Notes: a model not told the origin generated them from the sequence alone. A stretch of 64,000 nucleotides of DNA from JAXLQL01 sp046331625 (GCA_046331625.1 JAXLQL010000003.1:434001-498000); one strand, 5' to 3'. Shown: positions 18,061 through 27,858, numbered from the stretch's first letter. Made by a program: numbers and translations.

Positions 18061-20175
18061 ATGCGTGCCTCCTCCATACTCCGGCCCTTCCGTGTAGGGC
18101 GGGCTTCAGCCAGCGCGGGACTTCAGTCCCGCTGCCCGACCCTCGCACTCATCTGCATTGCGCTCCCGCTCTTCGCCCAACAGCCGGGTCCCGTCCCCCA
18201 ACCTCCGCCAATCAAAACCAGCATCGTCATCACCGCCTCCCCCCTCGAACCCGGCGTCGACCGCCGCAACGCCGAAGTCTTCGAGCAAACCCTCTTCTCC
18301 CGCGACGACCAGGTCTTCCATCAGCTCAACGCCGGCATCAACGCCGGACAACACGAAGGCGGTGGAAAATCCATCGAAGTCCGCCGCTTCGGCTTCAACC
18401 TCGACCATGGCGGCGTCAACGGCGGCCTCAAAGTCCTCGTCGACGACGTCCAGCAAAACCAGTCGACCCAAGGCCACGGACAAGGCTACCTCGGATCCCT
18501 CAAAAGCCTCACCCCCGAACTCGTTCAAGAAGCCCAGATTATCAACGGACCCTTCAGCGCCGAATACGGCGACTTCAGCGGACTCGGCGTGGTTCACATC
18601 CGTCTCCGCGAATCCTTCCCTGACCAGTTCACCGCCCGCATCCAGGGCGGATCGTTCAACACACAGCGTGGATTCCTCTCGTTCAGTCCCGACGTCCGCA
18701 ACGTCGATTCCTTCCTCGCCTACGAAGGCTCGCACACCGATGGCTCATTCGTGAAGCCGCTCGCCTATCGGCGCGACAGCGTCACTGGCAATTTCACCCG
18801 CCGCCGGAACCAGCACCAGAGCTACGCCTTCAAGTGGAATGCTTCGCGCTCTGGCTACGACTCCTCAGGCCAGATCCCCTTCAGCGAGGTCGCCGCGGGC
18901 CGGCTAAGCCGCTTCGGCTACCTCGATTCCGGCGAAGGCGGCAAGTTCAACGCCGCCACGCTCGCCGGATACTGGCGCAACGAAGGCGCCGCTGGCGATG
19001 TCTGGAAGCTCGACGGCTTCGTCAGCCGCTCGCTCTTCGATCTCTACTCCGACTTCACCTTCTTCCTCAACGACCCCGTCAACGGCGACGCAATTCAGCA
19101 GCACGATTCCCGGCTTCAGCAGGGAGCCAACCTCCAATACCAGCGCCCCCATCGGATGTTCGGCGTGACGGAAATGTTTACAGCCGGGGTGAATTTCCAC
19201 GCTAACCAAATCAATGTCGGCCTGTACCCCCGAATTGGCCGCGAACCGCTCGGCGTCACCGCGCGCGATCACGCCAACCTGACCAATGCCGCCGGCTACA
19301 TCCAGGATTCGGCCAGCCTCCTCTCGGGAAAGCTGCTCCTCGGCGGCGGCGTCCGCTATGACGTGTTCCGCTACGATGTGCGGGACCTGCTCGATTCCCC
19401 CACCCGCGCGGCCCGCAATTCCGGAAATTGGCAGCCGAAGTTCAGTGCCGCTTTCACGCCTCGGCGTTCGCTGCCCTTTACGCTCCACGCCAACTACGGT
19501 CGCGGAATCTCCTCCCTGGATGCCCGGAGCATCGTCAAGTCACCCGGCAGCCCCTTCGTCGCCACCACCGATTTCTTCCAGGCGGGAACCTCCCACCGCT
19601 TCTCCCGATTCGGCGTATCGACTGACGTCTTTCTCATTGACCGCTCCCACGAACTCGTCTACGTTGCCGACGATGGTACCCTCGACCTGCTTGGTCCCAG
19701 CCGCGCATATGGCTACGAGGCCAAGGTCTCGGTGGAAATCACCCGCCGGCTCAGCTTCAGTGGCGGTGTCACCAAAGTGGGCAACTCCTTCTACCGCGGA
19801 ACCGCCCCGCGCCTCTACGTCGATCGCGCACCGCACCTTACCGCCAATGCTGGCGTGACGCTGGCCAACTGGCGCGGCTGGAGCGGTTCCCTCCGCATGC
19901 GTGCCATCAATCACTACCGGCTCGACGGACTCGACCCGGGAACCCTGGCGTCCGGCCACACTGTATGGGATTTCAGCCTCGTCCGGCGCATCTCCCGCTG
20001 GGCCGACTTCAACCTCGCCGCCGACAACCTCCTGAACCGTGCTTACTGGGAAACCCAGAATTACATCGAGTCGCGGCCCCACCCTGGAGTGGGTGCGGCC
20101 TTTGGAATCCACGGAACTCCTGGATACCCTAGGACTTTTACCGCCGGACTCACCTTCCGTTTGCGCGGCAAGTAG
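18061..20175 (+). CDS. TonB-dependent receptor
   Basis: A 704-aa outer-membrane receptor without the carboxypeptidase-like N-terminal domain. The hydrophobic signal core (LALICIALPLFA) lies unusually far in, at residues 28-39, because the first 27 residues include a translated copy of the dispersed hairpin repeat (18092-18132). A mature start QQPGPVPQ follows, then the plug domain (VEVRRFG-like SIEVRRFGFNLDHGG, VLVDDVQQNQ, INGPFSAEYGDFSGLG) and a 22-strand-type barrel with DNLLNRAYWETQ and the terminal GLTFRLRGK. Substrate unknown. It sits just downstream of the modular secreted protein, so a link with its degradation products is possible but only inferred. Confidence 0.88.
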   Translation: MRASSILRPFRVGRASASAGLQSRCPTLALICIALPLFAQQPGPVPQPPPIKTSIVITASPLEPGVDRRNAEVFEQTLFSRDDQVFHQLNAGINAGQHEGGGKSIEVRRFGFNLDHGGVNGGLKVLVDDVQQNQSTQGHGQGYLGSLKSLTPELVQEAQIINGPFSAEYGDFSGLGVVHIRLRESFPDQFTARIQGGSFNTQRGFLSFSPDVRNVDSFLAYEGSHTDGSFVKPLAYRRDSVTGNFTRRRNQHQSYAFKWNASRSGYDSSGQIPFSEVAAGRLSRFGYLDSGEGGKFNAATLAGYWRNEGAAGDVWKLDGFVSRSLFDLYSDFTFFLNDPVNGDAIQQHDSRLQQGANLQYQRPHRMFGVTEMFTAGVNFHANQINVGLYPRIGREPLGVTARDHANLTNAAGYIQDSASLLSGKLLLGGGVRYDVFRYDVRDLLDSPTRAARNSGNWQPKFSAAFTPRRSLPFTLHANYGRGISSLDARSIVKSPGSPFVATTDFFQAGTSHRFSRFGVSTDVFLIDRSHELVYVADDGTLDLLGPSRAYGYEAKVSVEITRRLSFSGGVTKVGNSFYRGTAPRLYVDRAPHLTANAGVTLANWRGWSGSLRMRAINHYRLDGLDPGTLASGHTVWDFSLVRRISRWADFNLAADNLLNRAYWETQNYIESRPHPGVGAAFGIHGTPGYPRTFTAGLTFRLRGK
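18092..18132 (-). repeat. Dispersed hairpin repeat inside a signal-peptide coding region
   Basis: GTGTAGGGCGGGCTTCAGCC followed by the perfect hairpin GCGGGACT-TC-AGTCCCGC (18115-18132). It is the reverse complement of the element at 178-217 and shares GTGTAGGGC.GGCTTCAGCC with 25186-25205. Here it lies in frame within the receptor's N-terminal codons. Confidence 0.7.
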
Positions 20176-20252
20176 CCCTCGCTATGCGGGAGGGGTATAT
20201 CCGCCAATCCGCGTTTGCCCGTATTGATTTGAAATGAATTCACACAATTCTC

Positions 20253-20281
20253 TTGCATTTGTGGTCGGGCGCGAATATGCT
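20253..20281 (+). promoter_or_regulatory. Putative sigma70-type promoter of the CheB-CheR-GGDEF-EAL gene
   Basis: TTGCAT (20253-20258), 17-bp spacer, TATGCT (20276-20281); each box matches consensus at 4 of 6. It predicts a leader of about 50 nt before the GTG at 20337. Confidence 0.4.
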
Positions 20282-20336
20282 TTGAGGTAATGTAGTTCAC
20301 ACAGGTGCGAGTGCGGAACTGCAGGCAGAGGGGCCC

Positions 20337-23300
20337 GTGGACAGTGAACCCCGGGACGGAGTGCACCCGCGCGTTGTCGCGATTGGTTCGTCAGCTGGCG
20401 GTCTGGAGGCTTTGAAAGCAGTCGTCGGACACTTGCCGTCCCCAGCTCCGTTCGCCTATATTCTCGCGCAGCACCTGTCGCCGCACCACACCAGCATGTT
20501 GCGCGTGCTGCTGGCGCGTGACTCTGCGCTTCCGGTCTCCGAGGCGGCGGATGGAGTGGCGATCGCTGCCGGCAACATCTACGTGACCCCGCCCAATTCC
20601 AACGTCTTGGTCACAGACGGCCACATCGTTCTCCGAACTGCCTCTGAGCAGGGGTCCAAACCTTCCGTCGACCTCCTCTTTCAGTCCCTGGCCCGCGAAT
20701 GCGGCCCGTCTGCCATTGCCGTGATTCTCTCCGGCAGCGGCACTGACGGCTCGCGCGGGGTCCGAGCCGTAAAATCGGCCGGAGGCCACGTCATCGTGCA
20801 GACGCCCCCTTCGGCCAAGTTCACCGGTATGCCCCAGGCCGCAGTCGACAGCGGTTGTGCCGACGTGATTCTCCAGCCCGAGGAAATCGGACCCCATCTG
20901 GCGCGCCTTGCCTCCACCGAACCCGAGCACTCGCCTGTTCCCTCTCCGGAGGAATCCGTCAACCAACGCGTGTTCGCCGAAACCGGCATCGATCTGGCCG
21001 CCTATAAACCCAAAACCGTCCGCCGCCGTCTGCGGCAGCGCATGAGCATCACCGGCGCGGGAACCATCGCCGAGTATGCCGCGCTCCTCGAACAAAAACC
21101 CGAAGAAATAGGCCGCTTGGCCCGAACCTGTCTCGTATCCGTGACATCGTTCTTTCGCGATTCCGAGGCTTTCTCCCGCCTCGGCGAAATCCTGGTCCAG
21201 TCCTCCCCACCCGGATTTCGCCTCCCCGTTCTCCGCGTCTGGGTCCCCGGCTGCTCCGGAGGTCAGGAGGCGTTCTCCCTCGCCATTCTTCTCGATACCG
21301 TCCTGCCTGAACGGAAGGTCCAGGTCTTCGCCACCGAACCCTCCGACGAAGACATTGCCAAAGCCCGCCGCGCTCTCTTCTCTGCGGAGGAGGTCGCCTC
21401 GGTTCCCCCTGACCTACTCGAAAAATACTTCCGCCCCAGCGCTTCCGGCTACCAGGTCGACAAACGCATTCGAGATCGCGTCGTCTTCGCCAAGCACAAC
21501 CTGCTCCGCGATCCGATCTTCCTCAACCTCGATCTCATCAGTTGCCGCAACCTGCTGATCTACTTCAAGCCTGAAGTCCAGCAGGATGCTCTCCGCAAAT
21601 TTCACATGGCTCTGCGCAAGGGCGGAGTGCTCTTTCTCGGCAAGTCCGAACACGCCAACCTTCAGGGCTTCGAAGCCGCCGACAGATCCAACCGCATCTA
21701 CGTCAATATGGAACCCACCGAAGGGGAACGCCGCAACGCGCTCGTCCGCGGCTGGATGCCCCCGGAACCGCCCGCTCGCACCGAAACTCCCAAAGCCGAA
21801 ATCTCCGCTCTCGGCCAGACTCTGCTTGACCACTGCACTCCCGCGGCCGTCCTGGTGGACGCGAACCTCCGCGTCATCGAAACCAGCGGCGATGTCTCCC
21901 GGTACTTGACCCTCAAGCCCGGGCGTGCGGACCTGAGCTTACCCGCCATGGCGCCCAAGGAAATTGCCAGCGGACTTCGCGCCCAGATATTCCGCTGCCA
22001 ACGTCTCGGCGTTCCCACCCGCGGAATCGAACGCGCCGTCAGCGGTCCCAATGGTCCGTTCAGCCTTCGCACTGAGGTGATCCCGGCCGCTGGGCGAACG
22101 CCAGCCGGCGAGGCCTTCGTCGTCACCTTCCAGGAACCACCCGCGGCGGCCGCTAGGCGCAAGCCTTCGGCTCAGGCAGACGACCACACCGTCGCTGACC
22201 TCGAGCGCCAACTCTCCACTGCGCACGAGAGCCTCCATTCCATGGTGGAGCAACTCGAAACGGCCAACGAGGAACTGCAGACGCTCAACCAGGAGTTGCA
22301 GTCGGCCAACGAAGAAATGCAGGCTTCCAACGAAGAGTTGCAGGCCTCGAACGAAGAGATCCAGTCCACCAATGAGGAACTCGTCACCGTCAATGACGAG
22401 CTCGAAAGCAAATCGAGCGAACTCGTCCGCCTGCTCGAGGACTTCCAGGAAATCCAGGACAGCATCGACTCTCCCATCCTCGTGCTCGATGGCGATGGCA
22501 ACATCCGATACCTCAATCGCGAAGCAACCGCGCGCCTCGGCATCACCCCCGCCATGATCGGCGCCCGGCTGACGATTCCTTCCCAGCCGCGCCTGACCTC
22601 GAGCCTCAAAGCGCGAGTCGCGCGCGTACGCGACGGCAGCCCCTCCGACATGCTTACCGGTATCGGAGATCGCCGCTATCATATCCGGCTCCGCCCCCAA
22701 CGCGGCCAAAAAAGCACCGGCCCCTACGGTCAGGTGATCCACTTCCAAGATGTCACCGAACTGCACCGCATGGTGGGCCGCAACCGCCGCGCCGAGACCC
22801 GGCTCCGCGAACTCGTCAGTAGCCACAAGGCCGTCTTCGACAGCATCCCGGCTCATGTCGCCGTGCTCGACGCTCGCGGCGTCATCGTCGCCGTCAACCA
22901 GGCTTGGATCCGCTTCGGCGCCGCGGAGGGATTGCCCGGCGCGGAGTCCTGCGTGGGTCTCGACTACCTGCGCGTCTGCGACGCCGCCACCGGCCCCGAC
23001 GCGCAAGGAGCCCACGAAGTGGCGGCTGGCATCCGCGCGGTCCTCGCTGGAGCGACCGATCTCTTCACGCACGACTACCCCTGTCACGCGCCCAACGAAC
23101 GCCGATGGTTCCAATGCCAGGTGGCGCAGTACACCCACGCCGGAGTCCGCGGCGCCGTCGTCACCCACATCAACGTTACCCCGGAGATGAAACTGCGCGA
23201 GGAACTCGCCCGCCAGGCCGCCGCGCTCCACTCCTCCGTCAACGCGATCCTCATTCTCGATACGCAAGGCCGCATCGACTGGGCCAATGAATCACTTGCT

Positions 23301-24878
23301 CGCATGAGCGGATTCGAGATTCCGGACCTCATCGGCAAAACCCCAGACGTTCTCGAGGCGTCGGCCAGTTCGGGCTCCCTCCAGAGGATGACCGAAGCCT
23401 GCCGCAAAGACGGACGCGCTCAAGATGGAGAGGCCCGCATGCGCTCCAAGGGGGGGGAGGAATACACTGTCCGCCAGAGCGCCACCCCCATCCTCGACGC
23501 AGCCGGCAAGATCAGCCACATCGTCGTCGTGCAAGAGGACATCACCCAGCACAAACGCACCCAGCAGCAGATGGTCTACCTCGCCGAGCACGACGACCTC
23601 ACCGGCCTCAAGAACCGCAAGAGCTTCCTCGAATGCCTCCACGAAGCCATCGGCCGCCACGCCCGCACCGGCGGACGCATGGCCGTGCTCTTTCTCGACC
23701 TCGACCGCTTCAAAGACACCAACGACACCCTCGGCCACATGATCGGTGACCGCATCCTCGTCGAGATCGCCGCACGCCTCCGCAGTTGCCTCCGCGAGTC
23801 CGATACGCTCGCCCGATTCGGCGGCGACGAGTTCGTCGTGCTCGTAGAGCAGTTGGCGGAAAAGGAGCGCGTGATGCTCGTCGTCGAGCGCATCCTCAAC
23901 AGCTTCAACCGGCCCCTCGAGATCGAAGGCCGCACCATCTTCCTCACCTCGAGCGTCGGCGTCACGGTTTTTCCGGATGACGGCGCCACTGCCGAAATCC
24001 TCCTTCGCAATGCCGACATGGCCATGTATCGCGCCAAGGCCGAGGGCCGCCGCGGCTATCGCCTCTATGACCAGAAGCTCGAGTCGGAAATCAGTCAGCG
24101 CTTCAATATCGAACGCGAACTCAACCGAGCCTTGGGTACCAGCGACATCTGGCTCGCCTATCAGCCGCAGATCGACCTGCGCTCGGGCGCCGTCATCGGA
24201 GCCGAGTGCCTCTTCCGTTGGAACGGATGCGCCGCCCACGACATCGCCGTGGGCCGGGTCATCTCCATCGCGGAAGAGTCCGGCGCCATTCTCCCCATCG
24301 GCCAGTGGGTGCTCCGCGAGGCCATTCAGCAACTCCGCCGGTGGCAGGACAAGGGCATTTCCTTGCGAATGTCGGTCAACCTTTCCGCCGTCCAGTTCCA
24401 TCAGCAGGATGTTTTCGGAATCGTGACCGATTGCCTGGGGACGCATGGGCTGCCCCCCAAGGCGCTCAAGGCCGAAATCACCGAGAGCGCGTTGCTGCAT
24501 CGCTCCGTGCGTGTGCGGGAAATGCTCCATGCCCTCCACGGCGCAGGAATAGGACTCATCCTCGACGACTTCGGCACCGGCTACTCGTCACTGAGTTACC
24601 TCCAAAGCTTTCCCATCGAAGCCGTCAAGATTGACTCATCGTTCCTCAGCGGCGTCGGGCGCAACAAGAATGACGAAGCCATTGTTCGCGGCATCATCCA
24701 AATGGCTCACTCCCTCGGCCAGAGTGTCATCGCCGAAGGTGTCGAAACGGAAGAACAACTCGACTTTCTGCGCCAGTGCCAGTGCGACTATGCCCAAGGC
24801 TTTCTACTCGCGCGGCCGCTTCCGCCCGCTGAGTTCGAGGCATTTCTCGGCGAGCGCGCCCAGGCGGCCTCGGCCTGA
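20337..24878 (+). CDS. CheB-CheR-PAS-GGDEF-EAL hybrid signalling protein
   Basis: A 1513-aa single-chain signalling protein from a GTG preceded by GAGGGG. Domains: CheB methylesterase without receiver (AIGSSAGGLEAL near 15, LAQHLSPHH near 43, SGSGTDGSRG near 130; Ser-His-Asp triad present); CheR methyltransferase (SVTSFFRDSEAF near 265, GCSGGQEAFSLAI near 304, CRNLLIYF near 400), whose SAM motif is CSGGQE rather than the usual CSTGEE; a PAS-like domain near 490-590; a Glu/Asn-rich coiled coil (about 619-698, repeated NEELQ/S); PAS domains to about 1075; GGDEF (RFGGDEF near 1160, with inhibitory RESD five residues before); EAL (ECLFRW near 1289, so ExLxR kept, DDFGTGYSS, AEGVE near 1466). Both c-di-GMP activities look possible. 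No membrane segment. Confidence 0.93.
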   Translation: MDSEPRDGVHPRVVAIGSSAGGLEALKAVVGHLPSPAPFAYILAQHLSPHHTSMLRVLLARDSALPVSEAADGVAIAAGNIYVTPPNSNVLVTDGHIVLRTASEQGSKPSVDLLFQSLARECGPSAIAVILSGSGTDGSRGVRAVKSAGGHVIVQTPPSAKFTGMPQAAVDSGCADVILQPEEIGPHLARLASTEPEHSPVPSPEESVNQRVFAETGIDLAAYKPKTVRRRLRQRMSITGAGTIAEYAALLEQKPEEIGRLARTCLVSVTSFFRDSEAFSRLGEILVQSSPPGFRLPVLRVWVPGCSGGQEAFSLAILLDTVLPERKVQVFATEPSDEDIAKARRALFSAEEVASVPPDLLEKYFRPSASGYQVDKRIRDRVVFAKHNLLRDPIFLNLDLISCRNLLIYFKPEVQQDALRKFHMALRKGGVLFLGKSEHANLQGFEAADRSNRIYVNMEPTEGERRNALVRGWMPPEPPARTETPKAEISALGQTLLDHCTPAAVLVDANLRVIETSGDVSRYLTLKPGRADLSLPAMAPKEIASGLRAQIFRCQRLGVPTRGIERAVSGPNGPFSLRTEVIPAAGRTPAGEAFVVTFQEPPAAAARRKPSAQADDHTVADLERQLSTAHESLHSMVEQLETANEELQTLNQELQSANEEMQASNEELQASNEEIQSTNEELVTVNDELESKSSELVRLLEDFQEIQDSIDSPILVLDGDGNIRYLNREATARLGITPAMIGARLTIPSQPRLTSSLKARVARVRDGSPSDMLTGIGDRRYHIRLRPQRGQKSTGPYGQVIHFQDVTELHRMVGRNRRAETRLRELVSSHKAVFDSIPAHVAVLDARGVIVAVNQAWIRFGAAEGLPGAESCVGLDYLRVCDAATGPDAQGAHEVAAGIRAVLAGATDLFTHDYPCHAPNERRWFQCQVAQYTHAGVRGAVVTHINVTPEMKLREELARQAAALHSSVNAILILDTQGRIDWANESLARMSGFEIPDLIGKTPDVLEASASSGSLQRMTEACRKDGRAQDGEARMRSKGGEEYTVRQSATPILDAAGKISHIVVVQEDITQHKRTQQQMVYLAEHDDLTGLKNRKSFLECLHEAIGRHARTGGRMAVLFLDLDRFKDTNDTLGHMIGDRILVEIAARLRSCLRESDTLARFGGDEFVVLVEQLAEKERVMLVVERILNSFNRPLEIEGRTIFLTSSVGVTVFPDDGATAEILLRNADMAMYRAKAEGRRGYRLYDQKLESEISQRFNIERELNRALGTSDIWLAYQPQIDLRSGAVIGAECLFRWNGCAAHDIAVGRVISIAEESGAILPIGQWVLREAIQQLRRWQDKGISLRMSVNLSAVQFHQQDVFGIVTDCLGTHGLPPKALKAEITESALLHRSVRVREMLHALHGAGIGLILDDFGTGYSSLSYLQSFPIEAVKIDSSFLSGVGRNKNDEAIVRGIIQMAHSLGQSVIAEGVETEEQLDFLRQCQCDYAQGFLLARPLPPAEFEAFLGERAQAASA

Positions 24879-25368
24879 CCTCCTCACGCGCTCGAGCGGC
24901 CAAGGTCACCCGTGACAGATGACTACCGGGCAGTGCCGCACGACTGCCTTTCGCCGAAATGCGCGACGGACACGGTCCCGGGCAGCGAAGGCGCCTCGGA
25001 GCCGTCACCGCAACGGCGAATCGACTCCGCAGCTTCCCCTGCGCTCCTGAATGACAGGTCCCGGAGATGAAAGAAAGGCTCCCGTTGATTGGCCGATTGG
25101 TAAATTGCATCCGGCGCAAGATTCCGCGGTTCGCCTTGAACGTTGGCCTTCAGTTTCCTCGCAGGCCGCGAAGATTTCAGCCCGCGTGTAGGGCAGGCTT
25201 CAGCCGCCACCGGCACCTCGTGCCCAAACCCTGGCGGCGAACTTCGAACCCCTCGGGTCGCGCTCAACCGGCCTTCAGTTGTCCCGCCCCTGAGGCGGCT
25301 AAATCCCCCCCCCTCGAATGTTGCGCCGAAAGTAATGGACGATTCGGTGCAAGCACTCCCAGTCCCCC
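24879..25368. other. Gene-free region with a dispersed repeat copy
   Basis: 490 bp between the signalling gene and the convergent YkgJ-type gene. No convincing gene: the open frames here overlap the repeat and lack family features. It carries a repeat copy at 25186-25205 (GTGTAGGGCAGGCTTCAGCC) and a C-rich tract near 25307. Confidence 0.55.
25186..25205 (-). repeat. Dispersed repeat copy
   Basis: GTGTAGGGCAGGCTTCAGCC matches the first half of the element at 18092-18132 and the reverse complement of 196-217. Confidence 0.65.
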
Positions 25369-25881
25369 CTACGGCTTCTTGAAGCCGGATTCGACCTTGT
25401 ACGCTTCGAGCGCGTTATAGACGATGGGGCAGTAGCAGGCGCGATCGATCATCTGCCACATGCGGAACTCGATCGATCCGTTGCCGCGGATCAGGTGGGG
25501 GAAATCGACGCACGTAGACGGCCGCGACTCGTACACCGTACACATCGTGCCGTCGAGGAAGATGCATCCACCCTCGTTGCGCTTCAAGATCAAACCCTCG
25601 TCCTCGGATTCCTCGCAGTACTCCTGGACGAATTGCGAGACTTTCAGTCGCAGAAATTTCGCCAGGTGATCCACATCGCGCTCGAGCAACTTGACGGTCG
25701 CTTCGCGGCAGCAGTTGGCGCACTGGGTGCAATCGATCTGGTCGTGGATGTCCTCGGCGATCCTGCGGAAGCGCTTCTCGTTCGATCCGTGCGTCTTGAG
25801 GAACTTGCGGTACTGCTCGTTCTCTTTGCGCTTTTGTTCGCCTAGGCGGCGGATCTGCACGAGGTCGGTAATCAGTGGCAC
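25369..25881 (-). CDS. YkgJ-family cysteine-cluster protein
   Basis: A 170-aa soluble protein of the YkgJ (UPF0153) family, proposed to bind zinc or an Fe-S cluster. The N-terminal CTQCANCC (CxxCxxCC, near residue 51) and the later GGCIFLDGTMCTVYESRPSTCVDFP (split motif: C..........C.VY..RP..C, near 105-128) are the defining features; RACYCP near 150 adds two Cys. The first 45 residues are charged and helical. It diverges from the PLP enzyme with 25 bp between starts. Molecular function is unknown in the family. Confidence 0.88.
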   Translation of the reverse strand: MPLITDLVQIRRLGEQKRKENEQYRKFLKTHGSNEKRFRRIAEDIHDQIDCTQCANCCREATVKLLERDVDHLAKFLRLKVSQFVQEYCEESEDEGLILKRNEGGCIFLDGTMCTVYESRPSTCVDFPHLIRGNGSIEFRMWQMIDRACYCPIVYNALEAYKVESGFKKP

Positions 25882-25906
25882 TCCTACTTAATGTACAATC
25901 GCGTTC

Positions 25907-27160
25907 ATGAACGCCACTCGACGTGACTTCTTTCGTACGAGTCTTCCCGCCGGCGCAAGCTGGATGACGCTGGTCCAGACGCTGCGCGCTGCCCCTTCGA
26001 ATCCGGCTCCTGGGAACGAAGAATACTGGCGCATGGTGAAGCGCCAGTTCCCGCTGCAGGATGACCTCATCTACCTCAATGCGGCCAACGTCTGCCCCGC
26101 CTCGCGCGCCGTGCTCGATCGCCACCTCGACTACATGCGCGACTTCCAGGCCAACCCCTCGTTCCAGAACCGCGAGAAGTACGATGCGATCGCCGAGCGG
26201 ACTCGCTCGAAGACGGCGCAGCTTCTCAACGTGGACAAAGACGAGATCGCGTTCATGCGCAACACGAGCGAGGGAAGCAATCTCGTGGTCCGCGGGATCG
26301 ATCTGAAGGCCGGTGACGAGGTGGTGATTACGGCGCACAATCATCCTTCGAACAACGATTCGTGGAAGGTGCGGGCCAAGCGTGACGGGCTGGTGATCAA
26401 AGAGGTCCCGGTGCCTATCCCCGCACGGAGCAGTCAGGATTTGTTTGATGGAATCGAGAAGGCCGTGACGGCCAAGACGAAGGTGATTGCGATCACGCAC
26501 GTCACCAGCACCACGGGAATCATGTATCCGGCGAAGCAGATCGCGGAACTCGCGCGGCGGCGCAACATCTGGATGCACCTGGATGGCGCGCAAACGCTCG
26601 GGGCGCTGGATGTCGACTTGGCAGCGATCGGATGCGACTCCTACGCTGGTTCGTCGCACAAGTGGATGATGGGTCCGCTCGAAGCGGGCGTGTTATTCGT
26701 GAAGGCCGCGCGGATCGCGGAGTTGTGGCCCTCGATCGTGACCGCGGGCTGGAGCGATCATCTGGTGGGCGCGCGCAAGTTCGAAGTGTTCGGACAGCGC
26801 GACAATCCGCGTCTGGTGGCCGTGGAAGCGGCGGTGGACTTTCTGCAGTTGGTCGGGATGAAGAACGTCGAGCCGCGCATGCGGATGCTGGCTACGCGTG
26901 CGAAGGACAAACTGCGCGAGATCGGCGGCGTGAAGCTGAAGACGAACGTGGAGCCTGAGTTGAGCGGCGGCGTGATCAAGTTCATGCTCGACAAGATGTC
27001 TGTGAAGGCGGCGTACGATACGCTGTACTCGCGGCATCGGTTGGCGATCGCGCAAACGGCGGCCGGCGATGCGATGGGGCTGCGACTTTCTCCGCACATC
27101 TACAACACCACCGATGACGTCGACCGCGCCGTTGCGGCGGTGCGCGAAACCGCGGGCTGA
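25907..27160 (+). CDS. Exported aminotransferase class V-fold PLP enzyme
   Basis: 417 aa. The N-terminus MNATRRDFFRTSLPAG looks like a Tat signal (RRDFF) and is followed by a weakly hydrophobic stretch, so export of the folded PLP enzyme is likely. The class V (cysteine desulfurase/isopenicillin N epimerase-like) fold is shown by LNAANVCPAS, FMRNTSEGSNLV, HVTSTTGIMYP, HLDGAQTLGALDVDL and the PLP lysine in GSSHKWMMGPLEAG (about residue 251). No desulfurase active-site Cys loop is evident, so an epimerase or lyase role is more likely than IscS function. It is translationally coupled (TGATG) to the NicO-type transporter. Confidence 0.87.
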   Translation: MNATRRDFFRTSLPAGASWMTLVQTLRAAPSNPAPGNEEYWRMVKRQFPLQDDLIYLNAANVCPASRAVLDRHLDYMRDFQANPSFQNREKYDAIAERTRSKTAQLLNVDKDEIAFMRNTSEGSNLVVRGIDLKAGDEVVITAHNHPSNNDSWKVRAKRDGLVIKEVPVPIPARSSQDLFDGIEKAVTAKTKVIAITHVTSTTGIMYPAKQIAELARRRNIWMHLDGAQTLGALDVDLAAIGCDSYAGSSHKWMMGPLEAGVLFVKAARIAELWPSIVTAGWSDHLVGARKFEVFGQRDNPRLVAVEAAVDFLQLVGMKNVEPRMRMLATRAKDKLREIGGVKLKTNVEPELSGGVIKFMLDKMSVKAAYDTLYSRHRLAIAQTAAGDAMGLRLSPHIYNTTDDVDRAVAAVRETAG

Positions 27161-27855
27161 TGGAGCGTTCGCAACTCGAGCACTACCTCGCTACGGCAAG
27201 CGATCCGGCTCTGATGGTGGCCGCCCTCGTGGTGGCCTTCTTTCTCGGAGCCGCGCATGCGTTGACGCCGGGCCATGGGAAGACGATTGTCGGGGCTTAC
27301 CTGGCCGGATCGCGGGGACGCATTCTCGACGCGGTCTACTTGGGCGGCGTGGTCACAGTGACGCATACGGCGTCCGTGTTCCTGATCGGGTTGATCACGC
27401 TCTACGTTTCGCGCAGCGTTTCGCTTGACCGGATCTTTCCATGGATGTCGCTTGCGAGCGGCCTGTTGATCGCGGTGATCGGCGCGTGGCTGCTGTACGT
27501 GCGGCTGTTCGCGTCCGGCGGAGGTGAAGCGCACTCGCACGAGCCGCCTTCGAGAGGCAGTTTGCTGTCACTCGGGATCTCGGGTGGCCTGGTGCCGTGT
27601 CCGGAAGCGCTCGTGGTGCTGATGCTTTCGATCACGCTTCGGCGCCTGCTCTTCGGCATGGCGATGCTGACGGCGTTCAGCTTGGGATTGGCTTCGGTGC
27701 TGATCGCGATCGGGATCGGGATGGTGATGATGGGTCCTGCGGTGCGCAAGATGAGCGGGAGCGCTCCGTGGCTCGACCGGCTTCCGGCGTTGAGTGCGCT
27801 GGTGGTGACGCTGCTCGGGGTTGTACTGGTGGTGCAGGCGATCGGCAAATTCTGA
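27160..27855 (+). CDS. NicO/RcnA-family nickel/cobalt-type transporter
   Basis: A 231-aa integral membrane protein with six hydrophobic segments. The HALTPGHGKTIVGAYL motif (near residue 32) and the later GISGGLVPCPEALVVL (near 145) are hallmarks of the NicO/RcnA/HoxN-like UreH superfamily that exports or imports Ni or Co. A short His-containing loop (EAHSHEPPS) lies between them. The start ATG overlaps the stop of the preceding gene by one base, so the two are co-translated. Metal specificity cannot be read from the sequence. Confidence 0.85.
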   Translation: MERSQLEHYLATASDPALMVAALVVAFFLGAAHALTPGHGKTIVGAYLAGSRGRILDAVYLGGVVTVTHTASVFLIGLITLYVSRSVSLDRIFPWMSLASGLLIAVIGAWLLYVRLFASGGGEAHSHEPPSRGSLLSLGISGGLVPCPEALVVLMLSITLRRLLFGMAMLTAFSLGLASVLIAIGIGMVMMGPAVRKMSGSAPWLDRLPALSALVVTLLGVVLVVQAIGKF

Positions 27856-27858
27856 ATC

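Noticed and set aside
24879..25368. c-di-GMP riboswitch or small gene 24923-25267
   Set aside because: No GEMM-type conserved core was recognised, and the open frame coincides with a dispersed repeat copy.
25415..26659. 414-codon minus-strand open frame across the YkgJ/PLP gene pair
   Set aside because: It covers two real genes in a different frame and has no family features.
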